Source of the DNA: Bradyrhizobium sp. ORS 278
GTDB lineage: Bacteria; Pseudomonadota; Alphaproteobacteria; Rhizobiales; Xanthobacteraceae
Direction of reading: 5' to 3'
DNA length: 64,000 nt
Assembly: GCF_000026145.1 (NCBI RefSeq)
Contig: NC_009445.1
Location: 5,734,501-5,798,500, forward strand
Positions 8,736 to 17,565 of this stretch are shown here, one piece after another. Under the pieces are notes generated by a model. That model was not told the origin of the DNA. It saw only the letters and a program-made list of their open reading frames with translations, and searched no databases. The position numbers and the translations under genes are program-made. Each line of letters opens with the position of its first letter. The first letter of the stretch is position 1.

Positions 8736-9860
8736 ATGAGCGCCAACGTGCATCAGCCAGAACAGCTTCCGCCTTCAGAACACTCGATCATCAGCGAACT
8801 CGAGGACGCCGTCCGCAGCGGCTCGTCCGAGAAACGTGTCAACACGCTCCGCCAGGTCACCAATCTGTTCCTGCACGATGGCGAACGCCTGAGCGAGGAC
8901 CAGATCAAAGTGTTCGACAACGTGCTGTGCATGCTGGTCTCGCGCGTCGAGACCCGGGCGCGCGCCGAGCTCAGCAAGCATCTCGCCCCGGTCGATTATG
9001 CCCCGATCGACGTCATCCAGCAGCTGGCGCGCGACGACGAGATCTCGGTCGCCGAGAGCGTGCTGATGCACTCCACCCGCCTGACGGAGCACACGCTGGT
9101 CGAGGTCGCGACGACCAAGGGCCAGGACCACCTGATGGCGATCTCGAGCCGTCCGCATCTGACCGAGGCCGTCACCGACATCATCGTCGATCGCGGCGAA
9201 CGCCGTGTCATCCGCAAGCTCGCCAACAACCAGACCGCCCGCTTCTCCGAGACCGGCTACTCGGGGATGATGGCGCACGCCGAGGATGACGACGAGCTGA
9301 CCGAGATCATCGGGCTGCGCGTCGACCTGCCCAGCAAACACCTGCGCGACCTCCTGCGCCGCGCCACCGACTCCGTTCGCGCCAAGCTGATGGCGTCGGC
9401 GCCGCCGGCGCTGCAACAGGAGATCAAGAAGGTCCTCAAGGGGATCGCGGATGCTGCGCGCAGTGATGGCGGCCTGATCGGCCGCGACTTCACGCTGGCC
9501 GAAGAGGCGGTCAAGCGCATGAAGGGGCTGAACGAGCTGAATGACTCCGCGATCGGCTTCTTCGCCGAGACCCGCCGCTTCGGCGAGGTCGCAGCCGCGC
9601 TCGGCCTGCTCAACAACGTGCCCACCGAGATGATGGCCAAGGTGCTGGAAGGCCCGCGCACCGACATCGTCCTGATCCCCTGCCGCGCCGCCGGCCTGAG
9701 CTGGTCGGTGGTGGCGAAGATCCTGACCCACCGCCCGATCAAGCACGCCATCGACAGCGAGACCCTCAAGCTCGCCGAACGCGACTACGGCCGCCTGTCG
9801 CTCGACACCGCCCAGCGCACCCTGCGGTTCTGGATGGTGCACAACAAGGTGGAGAAGTGA
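8736..9860 (+). CDS. DUF2336 domain protein
   Basis: A 374-residue, largely alpha-helical, soluble protein of the DUF2336 family, common in Bradyrhizobium, Rhodopseudomonas and Caulobacter. It opens with a helix-rich SIISELEDAVRSGSSEKR segment, as family members usually do, and consists of repeated helical units (for example APIDVIQQLARDDEISVAE). No catalytic motif is visible; a scaffold or signalling role is possible but unproven. The ATG at 8736 fits the usual N-terminus. A GTG at 8691 with GGGG upstream is an alternative start. Confidence 0.82.
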   Translation: MSANVHQPEQLPPSEHSIISELEDAVRSGSSEKRVNTLRQVTNLFLHDGERLSEDQIKVFDNVLCMLVSRVETRARAELSKHLAPVDYAPIDVIQQLARDDEISVAESVLMHSTRLTEHTLVEVATTKGQDHLMAISSRPHLTEAVTDIIVDRGERRVIRKLANNQTARFSETGYSGMMAHAEDDDELTEIIGLRVDLPSKHLRDLLRRATDSVRAKLMASAPPALQQEIKKVLKGIADAARSDGGLIGRDFTLAEEAVKRMKGLNELNDSAIGFFAETRRFGEVAAALGLLNNVPTEMMAKVLEGPRTDIVLIPCRAAGLSWSVVAKILTHRPIKHAIDSETLKLAERDYGRLSLDTAQRTLRFWMVHNKVEK

Positions 9861-9921
9861 GCGGGACGGGCGAGCTCCCCTGAATTGATGCATCATCCTC
9901 CGTCGCAACCTCATCCCCCGC

Positions 9922-10047
9922 TGTCGTCCCGGCGAACGCCGGGACCCATACCGCGTGATGCCAGTTGGCGGAGAGAGGTCGGAGTTGCCACGGGTCGTCA
10001 CCACGAACGACGGTGGTTATGGGTCCCGGCGTTCGCCGGGACGACGG
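9922..10047. repeat. Dispersed palindromic repeat (TCGTCCCGGCGAACGCCGGGAC type)
   Basis: Both ends form TCGTCCCGGCG-aac-GCCGGGAC hairpins, with conserved ACCCATACCGCGTGAT and GGTGGTTATGGGT inside. Related copies are at 21531-21685, 56196-56312, 57944-58069 and 61317-61480. The element fills most of the gap between the DUF2336 gene and the ilvC terminator. Confidence 0.8.
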
Positions 10048-10097
10048 CTGTGTGTTTCGCAGCCAGGCGGGCTGAACCGCGATGTTTTGCTGTGGCC

Positions 10098-10136
10098 GTA
10101 AAAAGCCTCCGCCCTGGCCGGGACGGAGGCTTTCGA
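10098..10136 (-). terminator. Rho-independent terminator of ilvC
   Basis: The stem AAAGCCTCCG (10102-10111) pairs with CGGAGGCTTT (10124-10133) and, read on the minus strand, is followed by a T run. It lies about 55 bases beyond the ilvC stop. Confidence 0.85.
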
Positions 10137-10189
10137 TTGAGCTGATGGCCGAGAACGCGGATCCGCGTCCCGACCGCTGATCACACCCC

Positions 10190-11359
<1,170 letters not shown>

Positions 11360-11962
11360 TCATGCGTCCATGAACACGGGATAGAGCGAGGCGAGCAGCA
11401 GCACCGCCATCACGATGTTGAAGCCGCGCACCGCGCGCTCGGAGCTGAGCAGCGGCCGCAGTGCGGTGCCGAACAGGGTCCAGGTGACGGTCGATCCGAT
11501 CGCCATCACGAAGCTGATCGCGACCTGCAGCGCAACATTGGCGGGAAAGCGCGCGATCGCGGCATAGGCGGTGATGGTGCTGATCACCATCACCCAGCCC
11601 TTGGCGTTGACCCACTGAAACAGCGCCGCGCCCCAGAACGACATCGGCCCGCGCGGTGTGGCCTCTTCCGGCTTGGTTGACCCGGAGAACGCGATCGCAA
11701 TCGCGAGATAAATCAGATAGGCGGCGCCGAGATACTTCAACACCTGCTGCAGCACCGGATAGGTGATGAACACCGTGGCGAGTCCGACGCCGACCGCGCC
11801 GACCATGAAGGCGAAGCCGAAGCTGATACCCATCATGTGCGGCACGGTGCGGCGGAAGCCGTAGGTGACGCCGGACGACAGCAGCATGATGTTGTTCGGC
11901 CCGGGGGTGAACGACATCACGAAGGCGAAGGTCACGAAGGCGATGAGGAGCTGCTGGGACAT
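11360..11962 (-). CDS. LysE/RhtB family amino acid exporter
   Basis: A 200-residue inner-membrane protein with about six hydrophobic spans. The family motif FTPGPNNIM follows the first helix at about 18-26. LysE/RhtB proteins export amino acids such as lysine, homoserine, threonine or leucine. Placement between ilvC and ilvH hints at efflux of branched-chain amino acids or their precursors; this is inference. The start at 11962 follows GAGGAC at a workable distance; the frame stays open further upstream into a repeat, which is unlikely to be translated. Confidence 0.88.
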   Translation of the reverse strand: MSQQLLIAFVTFAFVMSFTPGPNNIMLLSSGVTYGFRRTVPHMMGISFGFAFMVGAVGVGLATVFITYPVLQQVLKYLGAAYLIYLAIAIAFSGSTKPEEATPRGPMSFWGAALFQWVNAKGWVMVISTITAYAAIARFPANVALQVAISFVMAIGSTVTWTLFGTALRPLLSSERAVRGFNIVMAVLLLASLYPVFMDA

Positions 11963-11998
11963 GGCTAGCGGTCCTCGTTGAAGCCGAGCGCAGGGGGC

Positions 11999-12114
11999 CT
12001 CATCGTTCGAGACGCGCCGCACGCGGCGCTCCTCACCATGAGGAGTGGCAGCGAGCCAGAAAACGACTCCTCATCCTGAGGAGCCCGCCGCAGGCGGGCG
12101 TCTCGAAGGATGGC
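11999..12114. repeat. Dispersed palindromic repeat (CTCATGGTGAGGAGCGC type)
   Basis: The arms CATCGTTCGAGACGCGCCGC and GGCGGGCGTCTCGAAGGATG are imperfect reverse complements, with internal CTCCTCACCATGAGGAG and CTCCTCATCCTGAGGAG palindromes. It separates the methyltransferase stop from the exporter start. Confidence 0.7.
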
Positions 12115-12211
12115 CACACGCACCGGCCACGGCCCCACGTACGGCCGAGCAATCCCGTGAGATGACGGGATGCCCCCGCCTATGTTTGCCAAGTTCGCCA
12201 CCGCCTCGCGC

Positions 12212-12901
12212 CTAGCCCTGCCCCGCCGGCTTCTGCAGCACGTAGGTGGCGTGCATGGGGGCGTGGTAGTCCGCAGACACCATCACGAAGCCGACTTCGC
12301 TCAGCATGCGCTCCATCACCCAGGCGAAGGTCGAGTTCTCGTCGCGCATATGGGTGATGACGCTGTCGCGGGCGAGGTCGTGGTTCTTGATGTTGAAATC
12401 GGCCCATTGCTCGACCGAGCGCTCGGCGCCGTCGGGCATTGCGACGTAGACGATGTCGCGCAAGAAGAATTGCGCGCCGGGCTTCAGCGCCGCGAAGATC
12501 CGCGCCAGCGCCACCGCCTTCCAGAAGTCGGGGAGGTGATGCAGCGTGAACTCGCTGGCGATCAGGTCATAGCTCGCTGGCTCGTAAGCGAACGACAACA
12601 GCCCGGCGGAATGCATCCGCACCGCGGTACGACGGTCGCGGGTGTAGATCCTGGTCAGCGCCAGCATCGCCGGCGAGATGTCGATGGCGTCGACGACCGC
12701 GCCCATCAGCGCCGCTTCCGTCGCCAGCACGCCGTTGCCGCAGCCGATGTCGGCCACCCGCCAGCCCGGCTTGACGCCAAGCATCTTCAACGCGGCGCGC
12801 GCGCGCTCGTCGGCATCATCGCCGGAGCCGTAGATCGAGGCCACCGCATGATCGAGCCCGATCCGGTTGCGTTCGTTGTAGTACCAGTCGCGCGCCAGCA
12901 T
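12212..12901 (-). CDS. Class I SAM-dependent methyltransferase
   Basis: A 229-residue protein with SAM-binding motif I VADIGCGNG at about 49-57, the acidic end of the second strand in VDAIDISPAML, and the post-motif SEFTLHHLPDF. The helical N-terminal segment NERNRIGLDHAVASIYG is characteristic of a subgroup of small-molecule methyltransferases. The methyl acceptor cannot be read from sequence. It begins only 3 bases after the ilvH stop, so it is cotranscribed with ilvH; no link to branched-chain synthesis is obvious. Confidence 0.85.
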   Translation of the reverse strand: MLARDWYYNERNRIGLDHAVASIYGSGDDADERARAALKMLGVKPGWRVADIGCGNGVLATEAALMGAVVDAIDISPAMLALTRIYTRDRRTAVRMHSAGLLSFAYEPASYDLIASEFTLHHLPDFWKAVALARIFAALKPGAQFFLRDIVYVAMPDGAERSVEQWADFNIKNHDLARDSVITHMRDENSTFAWVMERMLSEVGFVMVSADYHAPMHATYVLQKPAGQG

Positions 12902-12904
12902 GGC

Positions 12905-13447
12905 TCACATCCCTTCCGGTCCCCGCCCGATCGCCGCCACGCCCGTCCTGGCGACTTCGACCAGACCGAGCGGGCGCATCAGATCGATAAACTGATTGAT
13001 CTTGTCGGTGTTGCCTGTGATCTCGAACACAAAGCTTTCCGTCGTGGCGTCGATGACGCGGGCGCGGAACGCATCCGCCAGCCGCAGCGCCTCGACCCGG
13101 GGATCGCCGGTGCCGCGCACCTTGACCATCGCGAGCTCACGCTCGATGGCGCGCTTGGTCAACGTCATGTCGACGACGCGATAGACCGGCACCATGCGGT
13201 CGAGCTGGTGCTTGATCTGCTGGATCACCATCGGCGTGCCCGTGGTCACGATGGTGATGCGCGACAGATGCTTCTGGCTCTCGGTCTCGGAGACGGTGAG
13301 GCTCTCGATGTTGTAGCCGCGCCCCGAGAACAGCCCGATGACGCGCGCGAGCACGCCGGGCTCGTTCTGCACCAGCACCGAGAGCGTGTGGGTCTCGTTG
13401 GGATCGTGGCGCTCTTCGATGAAGTAAGCGGAGGCTGGCTGGTTCAT
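12905..13447 (-). CDS. ilvH: Acetolactate synthase small (regulatory) subunit
   Basis: A 180-residue regulatory subunit. The N-terminal ACT domain has HTLSVLVQNEPGVLARVIGL and FSGRGYNIESL, the valine-binding region; the C-terminal domain holds the activation surface for the catalytic subunit. It restores full activity and valine feedback inhibition to the large subunit encoded at 14741-16510. In most relatives ilvB and ilvH are adjacent; here a PLP enzyme gene and a repeat lie between them. Confidence 0.96.
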   Translation of the reverse strand: MNQPASAYFIEERHDPNETHTLSVLVQNEPGVLARVIGLFSGRGYNIESLTVSETESQKHLSRITIVTTGTPMVIQQIKHQLDRMVPVYRVVDMTLTKRAIERELAMVKVRGTGDPRVEALRLADAFRARVIDATTESFVFEITGNTDKINQFIDLMRPLGLVEVARTGVAAIGRGPEGM

Positions 13448-13471
13448 TGGTGTCCCCGTGGTGTGTCTCCC

Positions 13472-13573
13472 GTCATGCCCGCGCAGGCGGGCATCCAGTC
13501 AACGCCGGCAGTCGTGAGACTCACGGACGCCGCGGCGTACTGGATCGCCCGGTCAAGCCGGGCGATGACAGCG
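13472..13573. repeat. Dispersed three-stem repeat, copy 2
   Basis: It has GCCCGC-gca-GGCGGGC at the left end, TCGCCCGG-tcaag-CCGGGCGA at the right end, and central pairing of ATCCAGT with ACTGGAT. It is inverted relative to the copy at 3623-3722 and lies between the PLP-enzyme stop and ilvH start. Confidence 0.8.
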
Positions 13574-13598
13574 GTGGGTGTGGTGAGCGGAGTGCCCA

Positions 13599-14582
13599 TC
13601 AAGACGCTCCTGCGATGTCTTCGGCGGCCGCCGGCATCACCCAGCGCCTGAACAGGTCGAGATCGATGTTGCCGCCGGTCAGCACCAGGCCGACGCGCTT
13701 GCCGGCGAGCTTGGGCTTCTCCTGCAACGCGGCGGCGAGCGACGCCGCGCCGGCGCCCTCGGCGACATTGTGCGTGTCGGTCCAGAAGATGCGGATGGCG
13801 TCGGCAATCTCGGCGTCGCTGACCTGCACGATGCGCGACGCGCCCTTCAGGATGATCGCGAGCGCATCGGCATCCGGGCTGCGAGTCGCGAGCCCGTCAG
13901 CGTGTGTGTCGGCGCTGTTGGTGGTCACGACGGTCCGCGCCGCGAACGACAGCGCATAGGACGGCGCGCCCGTCGACTGCACGCCGACGATCTCTGTCTT
14001 CAGCCCGAGCAGGTCGCGCGCCAGGATGCAGCCGCAGATGCCCGAGCCCTGCCCGACCGACACATAGAGCACGTCGAGATCAGGCGCCGCACGCAGCAGC
14101 TCCAGCGCGTAGGTCGCGACGCCGCGGACGATGTCCGAATGAAACGACGGCACCATGTGCAGGCCTTCGCGCGCGGCGCGGCGGATCGCCTCCTCGCGCG
14201 ATTCCTGGAAGTCGCTGCCATGCTCGATCAGTTCAGCCCCAAACGCGGCCATCGCCCGGTTCTTCTCGACCGAGTTGCCCTCGGGCACGTAGATCGTTAC
14301 CGGCAGGCCGTTGCGGCGGCCGGCGAACGCAATGCTCTGGCCGTGATTGCCGCGCGTTGCGGTGATCAGGCCGCGGACATCCGGATGAGTTCGCTTGAGG
14401 TTGTCGACATAGACCAACCCGCCGCGCACTTTGAAAGCGCCGGCCGGCGTATGGTTCTCGTGCTTGACGACCACATGCGTCCCCAGCCGCTGCGCCAGCA
14501 GCGGCCACGCATGCGTAGGCGTCGCCGGCACGGCCATGCCGACGATCGCGTGGGCCTGCTCCAACTCTGCTAGTGTGAACAC
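13599..14582 (-). CDS. PLP-dependent threonine/serine dehydratase-like enzyme (fold type II)
   Basis: A 327-residue fold type II PLP enzyme. Lys51 in AFKVRGG is the expected Schiff-base lysine, RGNHGQS (77-83) contacts the substrate carboxylate, and GQGSG (177-181) holds the cofactor phosphate. The length fits catabolic threonine dehydratases, serine racemases and EutB-like proteins, and there is no C-terminal ACT domain for isoleucine feedback. Threonine deamination would give 2-oxobutyrate for isoleucine synthesis, which suits its position between ilvB and ilvH, but substrate is unproven. The GTG start has GAGGAGG close upstream. Confidence 0.85.
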   Translation of the reverse strand: MFTLAELEQAHAIVGMAVPATPTHAWPLLAQRLGTHVVVKHENHTPAGAFKVRGGLVYVDNLKRTHPDVRGLITATRGNHGQSIAFAGRRNGLPVTIYVPEGNSVEKNRAMAAFGAELIEHGSDFQESREEAIRRAAREGLHMVPSFHSDIVRGVATYALELLRAAPDLDVLYVSVGQGSGICGCILARDLLGLKTEIVGVQSTGAPSYALSFAARTVVTTNSADTHADGLATRSPDADALAIILKGASRIVQVSDAEIADAIRIFWTDTHNVAEGAGAASLAAALQEKPKLAGKRVGLVLTGGNIDLDLFRRWVMPAAAEDIAGAS

Positions 14583-14602
14583 AGCCGCCTCCTCATCACG
14601 AC

Positions 14603-14706
14603 TGTCATGCCCGCGAAGGCGGGCATCCGGTACGCTGCGGCGGTCGTGGGACTCACCACGGCCGCGGCGTACTGGATCGCCCGGTCAAGCCGGGCGATGA
14701 CAGCGG
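14603..14706. repeat. Dispersed three-stem repeat, copy 3
   Basis: Same orientation as the copy at 13472-13573: GCCCGC-gaa-GGCGGGC at the left end and TCGCCCGG-tcaag-CCGGGCGA at the right, with CCGGTACGC and GCGTACTGG inside. It lies between the ilvB stop and the start of the PLP-enzyme gene. Confidence 0.8.
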
Positions 14707-14740
14707 AGTGTGTCGAGCGAGTTATGCCCACGATCCGTCC

Positions 14741-16510
14741 TCACACCAGCGCCTTGCCGCCCGCGAACGCGGCGGCGGGATCGGACGCCTCGGCCGGCAG
14801 GATCATCTCGTTGTGCGCCTTGCCCGACGGGATCATCGGGAAGCAGTTCTCGAGCGCAGCAACGCGGCAGTCGAACAGCACCGGCTTCTTGACCGAGATC
14901 ATCTCCTTGATCGCGCCGTCGAGATCACCGGGCTTGCTCACCTGCAACCCAACGCCGCCATAAGCCTCGGCGAGCTTGACGAAGTCCGGCAGCGCCTCCG
15001 AGTAGGAATGCGACAGGCGATTGCCGTGCAGGAGCTGCTGCCACTGCCGCACCATGCCCATGTACTGGTTGTTCAGGATGAAGATCTTGACCGGCAGCTC
15101 GTACTGCACGGCCGTCGACATCTCCTGCATCGTCATCTGCACCGAGGCGTCGCCGCCGATGTCGATGACCAGGCTGTCGGGATGCGCGACCTGCACGCCG
15201 ATCGCCGCCGGCAGGCCGTAGCCCATGGTGCCGAGGCCGCCCGAGGTCATCCAGCGGTGCGGCTCCTCGAAGCCGTAGAACTGGGCCGCCCACATCTGGT
15301 GCTGGCCGACCTCGGTGGTGATGTAGGTGTCGCGCCCGCGCGTCAGTTCGAACAGCCGCTGGATCGCATATTGCGGCATGATGACGTCGCGGTTCGGCTT
15401 GTAGGCGAGCGAGTTGCGCGCGCGCCAGGTCGCGATCTGCTGCCACCACGCCTTGATGTCCGGCTTCTTCGCTTCCGCCTTGAACACCTGCAGGATGTCG
15501 GCGAGCACGTCGCCGCAATCGCCGATGATCGGGACGTCGACGCGGATGTTCTTGTTGATCGAGGACGGATCGATGTCGATGTGGATCTTCTTCGAGTTCG
15601 GCGAGAACGCATCGGTGCGGCCGGTGATGCGGTCGTCGAAGCGCGCGCCGACGCACAGCATGACGTCGCAATCATGCATCGTCATGTTGGCCTCGTAGGT
15701 GCCGTGCATGCCCAGCATGCCCAGCCAATTGGGACCCGACGCCGGATAGGCGCCCAGCCCCATCAGGGTCGAGGTGATCGGAAAGCCGGTGACCTCGACC
15801 AGCTCGCGCAGCAACCGCGACGCGTCAGGCCCCGAATTGATGACGCCGCCGCCTGAATAGATCACCGGCCGCTTGGCGGAGGCCAAGAGCGCGACGGCCT
15901 TGCGGATCTGCATCGCGTCGCCCTTGACGCGCGGCGCGTAGGAGATGTGGACGTCGGACTTGCGCGGCGGATGATAGGTGCCGGTGGCGAACTGCACGTC
16001 CTTCGGCACGTCGACGACGACCGGGCCCGGCCGGCCCGACGTCGCGACATAGAACGCCTCGTGCAGCACCTTGGCCAGGTCGTTGACATTGCGGACCAGC
16101 CAATTGTGCTTGGTGCAGGGCCGAGTGATGCCGACGGTGTCGCACTCCTGGAACGCGTCGTTGCCGATCAGATGCGTCGGCACCTGGCCGGTGATGCAGA
16201 CCAGCGGGATCGAATCCATCATCGCGTCCGCCAGCGGCGTCACCATATTGGTGGCGCCGGGGCCCGACGTCACCAGCACGACGCCCGGCTTGCCGGTCGA
16301 GCGCGCATAGCCCTCGGCGGCATGGCCGGCGCCCTGCTCGTGGCGGACCAGGATGTGCTCGACCTCGCTTTGCTGGAAGATCTCGTCATAGATCGGAAGC
16401 ACTGCGCCGCCGGGATAGCCGAAGATGTGCTGCACGCCGTGGTCGATGAGCGCGCGCACGATCATCGCGGCGCCGGTCATCTGGTTCGGATCGTGGCTCT
16501 TGTCGGTCAT
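14741..16510 (-). CDS. ilvB: Acetolactate synthase large (catalytic) subunit
   Basis: A 589-residue ThDP- and FAD-dependent enzyme that condenses two pyruvates, or pyruvate and 2-oxobutyrate, to acetolactate or acetohydroxybutyrate. The N-terminal ThDP-activating glutamate is in VRHEQGAGHAAEGYAR. The central domain binds FAD, and the C-terminal ThDP site has GDASVQMTMQEM and LNNQYMGMVRQW. GGAG lies 6 bases before the ATG. Upstream are a leader peptide and attenuator, so expression should depend on supply of charged Ile, Leu and Val tRNAs. Confidence 0.97.
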   Translation of the reverse strand: MTDKSHDPNQMTGAAMIVRALIDHGVQHIFGYPGGAVLPIYDEIFQQSEVEHILVRHEQGAGHAAEGYARSTGKPGVVLVTSGPGATNMVTPLADAMMDSIPLVCITGQVPTHLIGNDAFQECDTVGITRPCTKHNWLVRNVNDLAKVLHEAFYVATSGRPGPVVVDVPKDVQFATGTYHPPRKSDVHISYAPRVKGDAMQIRKAVALLASAKRPVIYSGGGVINSGPDASRLLRELVEVTGFPITSTLMGLGAYPASGPNWLGMLGMHGTYEANMTMHDCDVMLCVGARFDDRITGRTDAFSPNSKKIHIDIDPSSINKNIRVDVPIIGDCGDVLADILQVFKAEAKKPDIKAWWQQIATWRARNSLAYKPNRDVIMPQYAIQRLFELTRGRDTYITTEVGQHQMWAAQFYGFEEPHRWMTSGGLGTMGYGLPAAIGVQVAHPDSLVIDIGGDASVQMTMQEMSTAVQYELPVKIFILNNQYMGMVRQWQQLLHGNRLSHSYSEALPDFVKLAEAYGGVGLQVSKPGDLDGAIKEMISVKKPVLFDCRVAALENCFPMIPSGKAHNEMILPAEASDPAAAFAGGKALV

Positions 16511-16582
16511 GGTGGGCTCCGGATCGCTGTGTCTCAGCGGCTTGTCGTTAGGTCTTTCGGTTCGGTCGGGGTCGGTTCGGGC

Positions 16583-16608
16583 AATAAAAAAGGGCCCTGG
16601 AAGGCCCT
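16583..16608 (-). terminator. Transcription attenuator terminator in the ilvB leader
   Basis: On the minus strand AGGGCC (16608-16603) pairs with GGCCCT (16596-16591) and is followed directly by a run of T. It stands between the leader peptide stop and the ilvB start codon, the expected place for an attenuator. Confidence 0.85.
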
Positions 16609-16626
16609 GCGCACCGCTCGGATTTT

Positions 16627-16645
16627 GGATGGCCGCTAGCCATCC
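16627..16645 (-). promoter_or_regulatory. Pause or alternative hairpin in the ilvB leader
   Basis: GGATGGC and GCCATCC form a perfect 7-bp stem around a TAGCG loop, and that loop contains the leader peptide stop codon. A hairpin at this point is the usual pause or antiterminator-competing element in amino acid attenuators. The exact alternative pairings are inferred. Confidence 0.65.
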
Positions 16646-16701
16646 CCGGCGATGCGCCTGGGTACGACTACGATAAGGAGAATGGCAATAAAATTGCGCA
16701 T
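16636..16701 (-). CDS. ilvB leader peptide (branched-chain amino acid attenuator peptide)
   Basis: A 21-codon reading frame that begins MRNFIAILLIVVVP and ends with a TAG inside a hairpin. Nine of residues 5-17 are Ile, Leu or Val, eight of them within residues 5-13, the classic composition of a regulatory leader. When the three charged tRNAs are scarce the ribosome would stall here and prevent the downstream terminator (16583-16608) from forming, letting transcription reach ilvB. It has no strong Shine-Dalgarno. It has no predicted function beyond its translation. A promoter candidate lies about 30 bases upstream. Confidence 0.85.
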   Translation of the reverse strand: MRNFIAILLIVVVPRRIAGDG

Positions 16702-16732
16702 GACGGCGAGCTGGCTTCCCAAAGGTTGCGCG

Positions 16733-16760
16733 AACATAACCATGGTGACCTTGATGTCAA
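16733..16760 (-). promoter_or_regulatory. Predicted sigma-70-type promoter for the ilvB leader
   Basis: On the minus strand TTGACA (16760-16755) and TATGTT (16738-16733) are separated by 16 bases. The predicted start, around 16726, would precede the leader peptide ATG by about 25 bases. Confidence 0.6.
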
Positions 16761-16843
16761 GGCAAAGCGAGGCTCGTCAGCGCGATTTTGTCAAGGTAGC
16801 GCGGATTTTGACGTTCGGCGAGCGGTAATTTGCGACATAGCTG

Positions 16844-17278
16844 TCAGGTCCCGACCGACCACGGATTGATAAGCTTCAGGCGCAGGCCTTCAAAATCGCC
16901 GACGTTGCGAGTCGCAAGGTCGAGGCCATAGGCCAGTGCGATCCCCGCGATCTGCAGATCAGCGAGCTTGTTCGGAATCTGATGAAGAGCAAGTCCCCGC
17001 GCCCGGGCCTCAGCGAGCAGTGCTGCAGCCGTATGCGCCGCGGCAGCGTCGAACGCGTAGACGCGACTCCCAAACCGCCTGACTGTTCGCGTGATCGCGT
17101 TCTCCAGCGCGTCCTTGCGCTTGCCGGCGTTGAGCAGCGCGAGCCCGGCACCGAGCTCAAGGATGGTGATGCTTGAAATTGCACTGCCGGCAAAATTTGC
17201 GTCGAGCCAGCGAACGACCTCTGGTGACGGCGCTGGCCTCAGCGCCTCGGAAATCACGTTGGTATCAAGCAAGATCAT
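16844..17278 (-). CDS. PIN-domain toxin, FitB/VapC type
   Basis: A 144-residue PIN-domain ribonuclease. The acidic metal-binding residues are visible as Asp5 (LLDTNVISE), Glu41 (ILELGAG), Asp107 (LADLQIAG) and Asp128 (TRNVGDFEG). As a type II toxin it would cleave RNA unless bound by its antitoxin. Its ATG overlaps the stop of the antitoxin gene by 4 bases, the usual coupled arrangement. The fit to FitB of the FitAB family is better than to classic short VapC proteins, but the symbol is not certain. Confidence 0.88.
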   Translation of the reverse strand: MILLDTNVISEALRPAPSPEVVRWLDANFAGSAISSITILELGAGLALLNAGKRKDALENAITRTVRRFGSRVYAFDAAAAHTAAALLAEARARGLALHQIPNKLADLQIAGIALAYGLDLATRNVGDFEGLRLKLINPWSVGT

Positions 17279-17532
17279 TCATATTGGGCCGGCCGAACCG
17301 GTGCGGAGCGCAGTTGATCGAGCGCTTCGTCGAGGTCGATTCCTGGTCGCGAAATCGCGACCAGCCAACTTCCGAACGGCTGAGCATCATCTGGCGACTG
17401 AGCCTCTTCGCGCGCGAGCTTTTCGAGTGTCTCTCGGAGATCGGCTTCCAAGCTCTTGCCGCGGCGTTCGGCTCTGAGCCGAAGCAACTCCTTGGTCTCG
17501 TCGTCTACTTTGCGGATCAGGATATCGGCCAT
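17275..17532 (-). CDS. FitA-type ribbon-helix-helix antitoxin
   Basis: An 85-residue protein. Residues about 1-40 form a ribbon-helix-helix DNA-binding unit (ADILIRKVDDETKELLRLRA...). The C-terminal tail (FGSWLVAISRPGIDLDEALDQLR) should wrap around the PIN toxin. Two ATGs stand side by side; GGAGG is only 2 bases before the first and 5 before the second, so I chose the second. The complex normally binds its own promoter; a perfect inverted repeat is at 17550-17565. Confidence 0.87.
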   Translation of the reverse strand: MADILIRKVDDETKELLRLRAERRGKSLEADLRETLEKLAREEAQSPDDAQPFGSWLVAISRPGIDLDEALDQLRSAPVRPAQYE

Positions 17533-17549
17533 CATCGCCTCCGATGACT

Positions 17550-17565
17550 TGATATCACGATATCA
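17550..17565. promoter_or_regulatory. Probable FitAB operator (TGATATC-AC-GATATCA)
   Basis: A perfect inverted repeat with 7-base arms and a 2-base centre lies 15 bases upstream of the antitoxin start. Ribbon-helix-helix antitoxins typically bind such sites. The last three bases are also the stop codon of miaA. Confidence 0.7.

Noticed and set aside
14708..15856. A 380-codon open frame on the plus strand opposite ilvB
   Set aside because: It is the mirror of a highly conserved acetolactate synthase frame in GC-rich DNA, rich in Arg, His, Asp and Gln, without any domain or ribosome binding site.
16844..17535. FitAB as part of a larger defence island
   Set aside because: Neighbours are housekeeping genes (ilvB, miaA, serB) with no restriction, Abi, CBASS or other defence genes; it is a solitary toxin-antitoxin pair.
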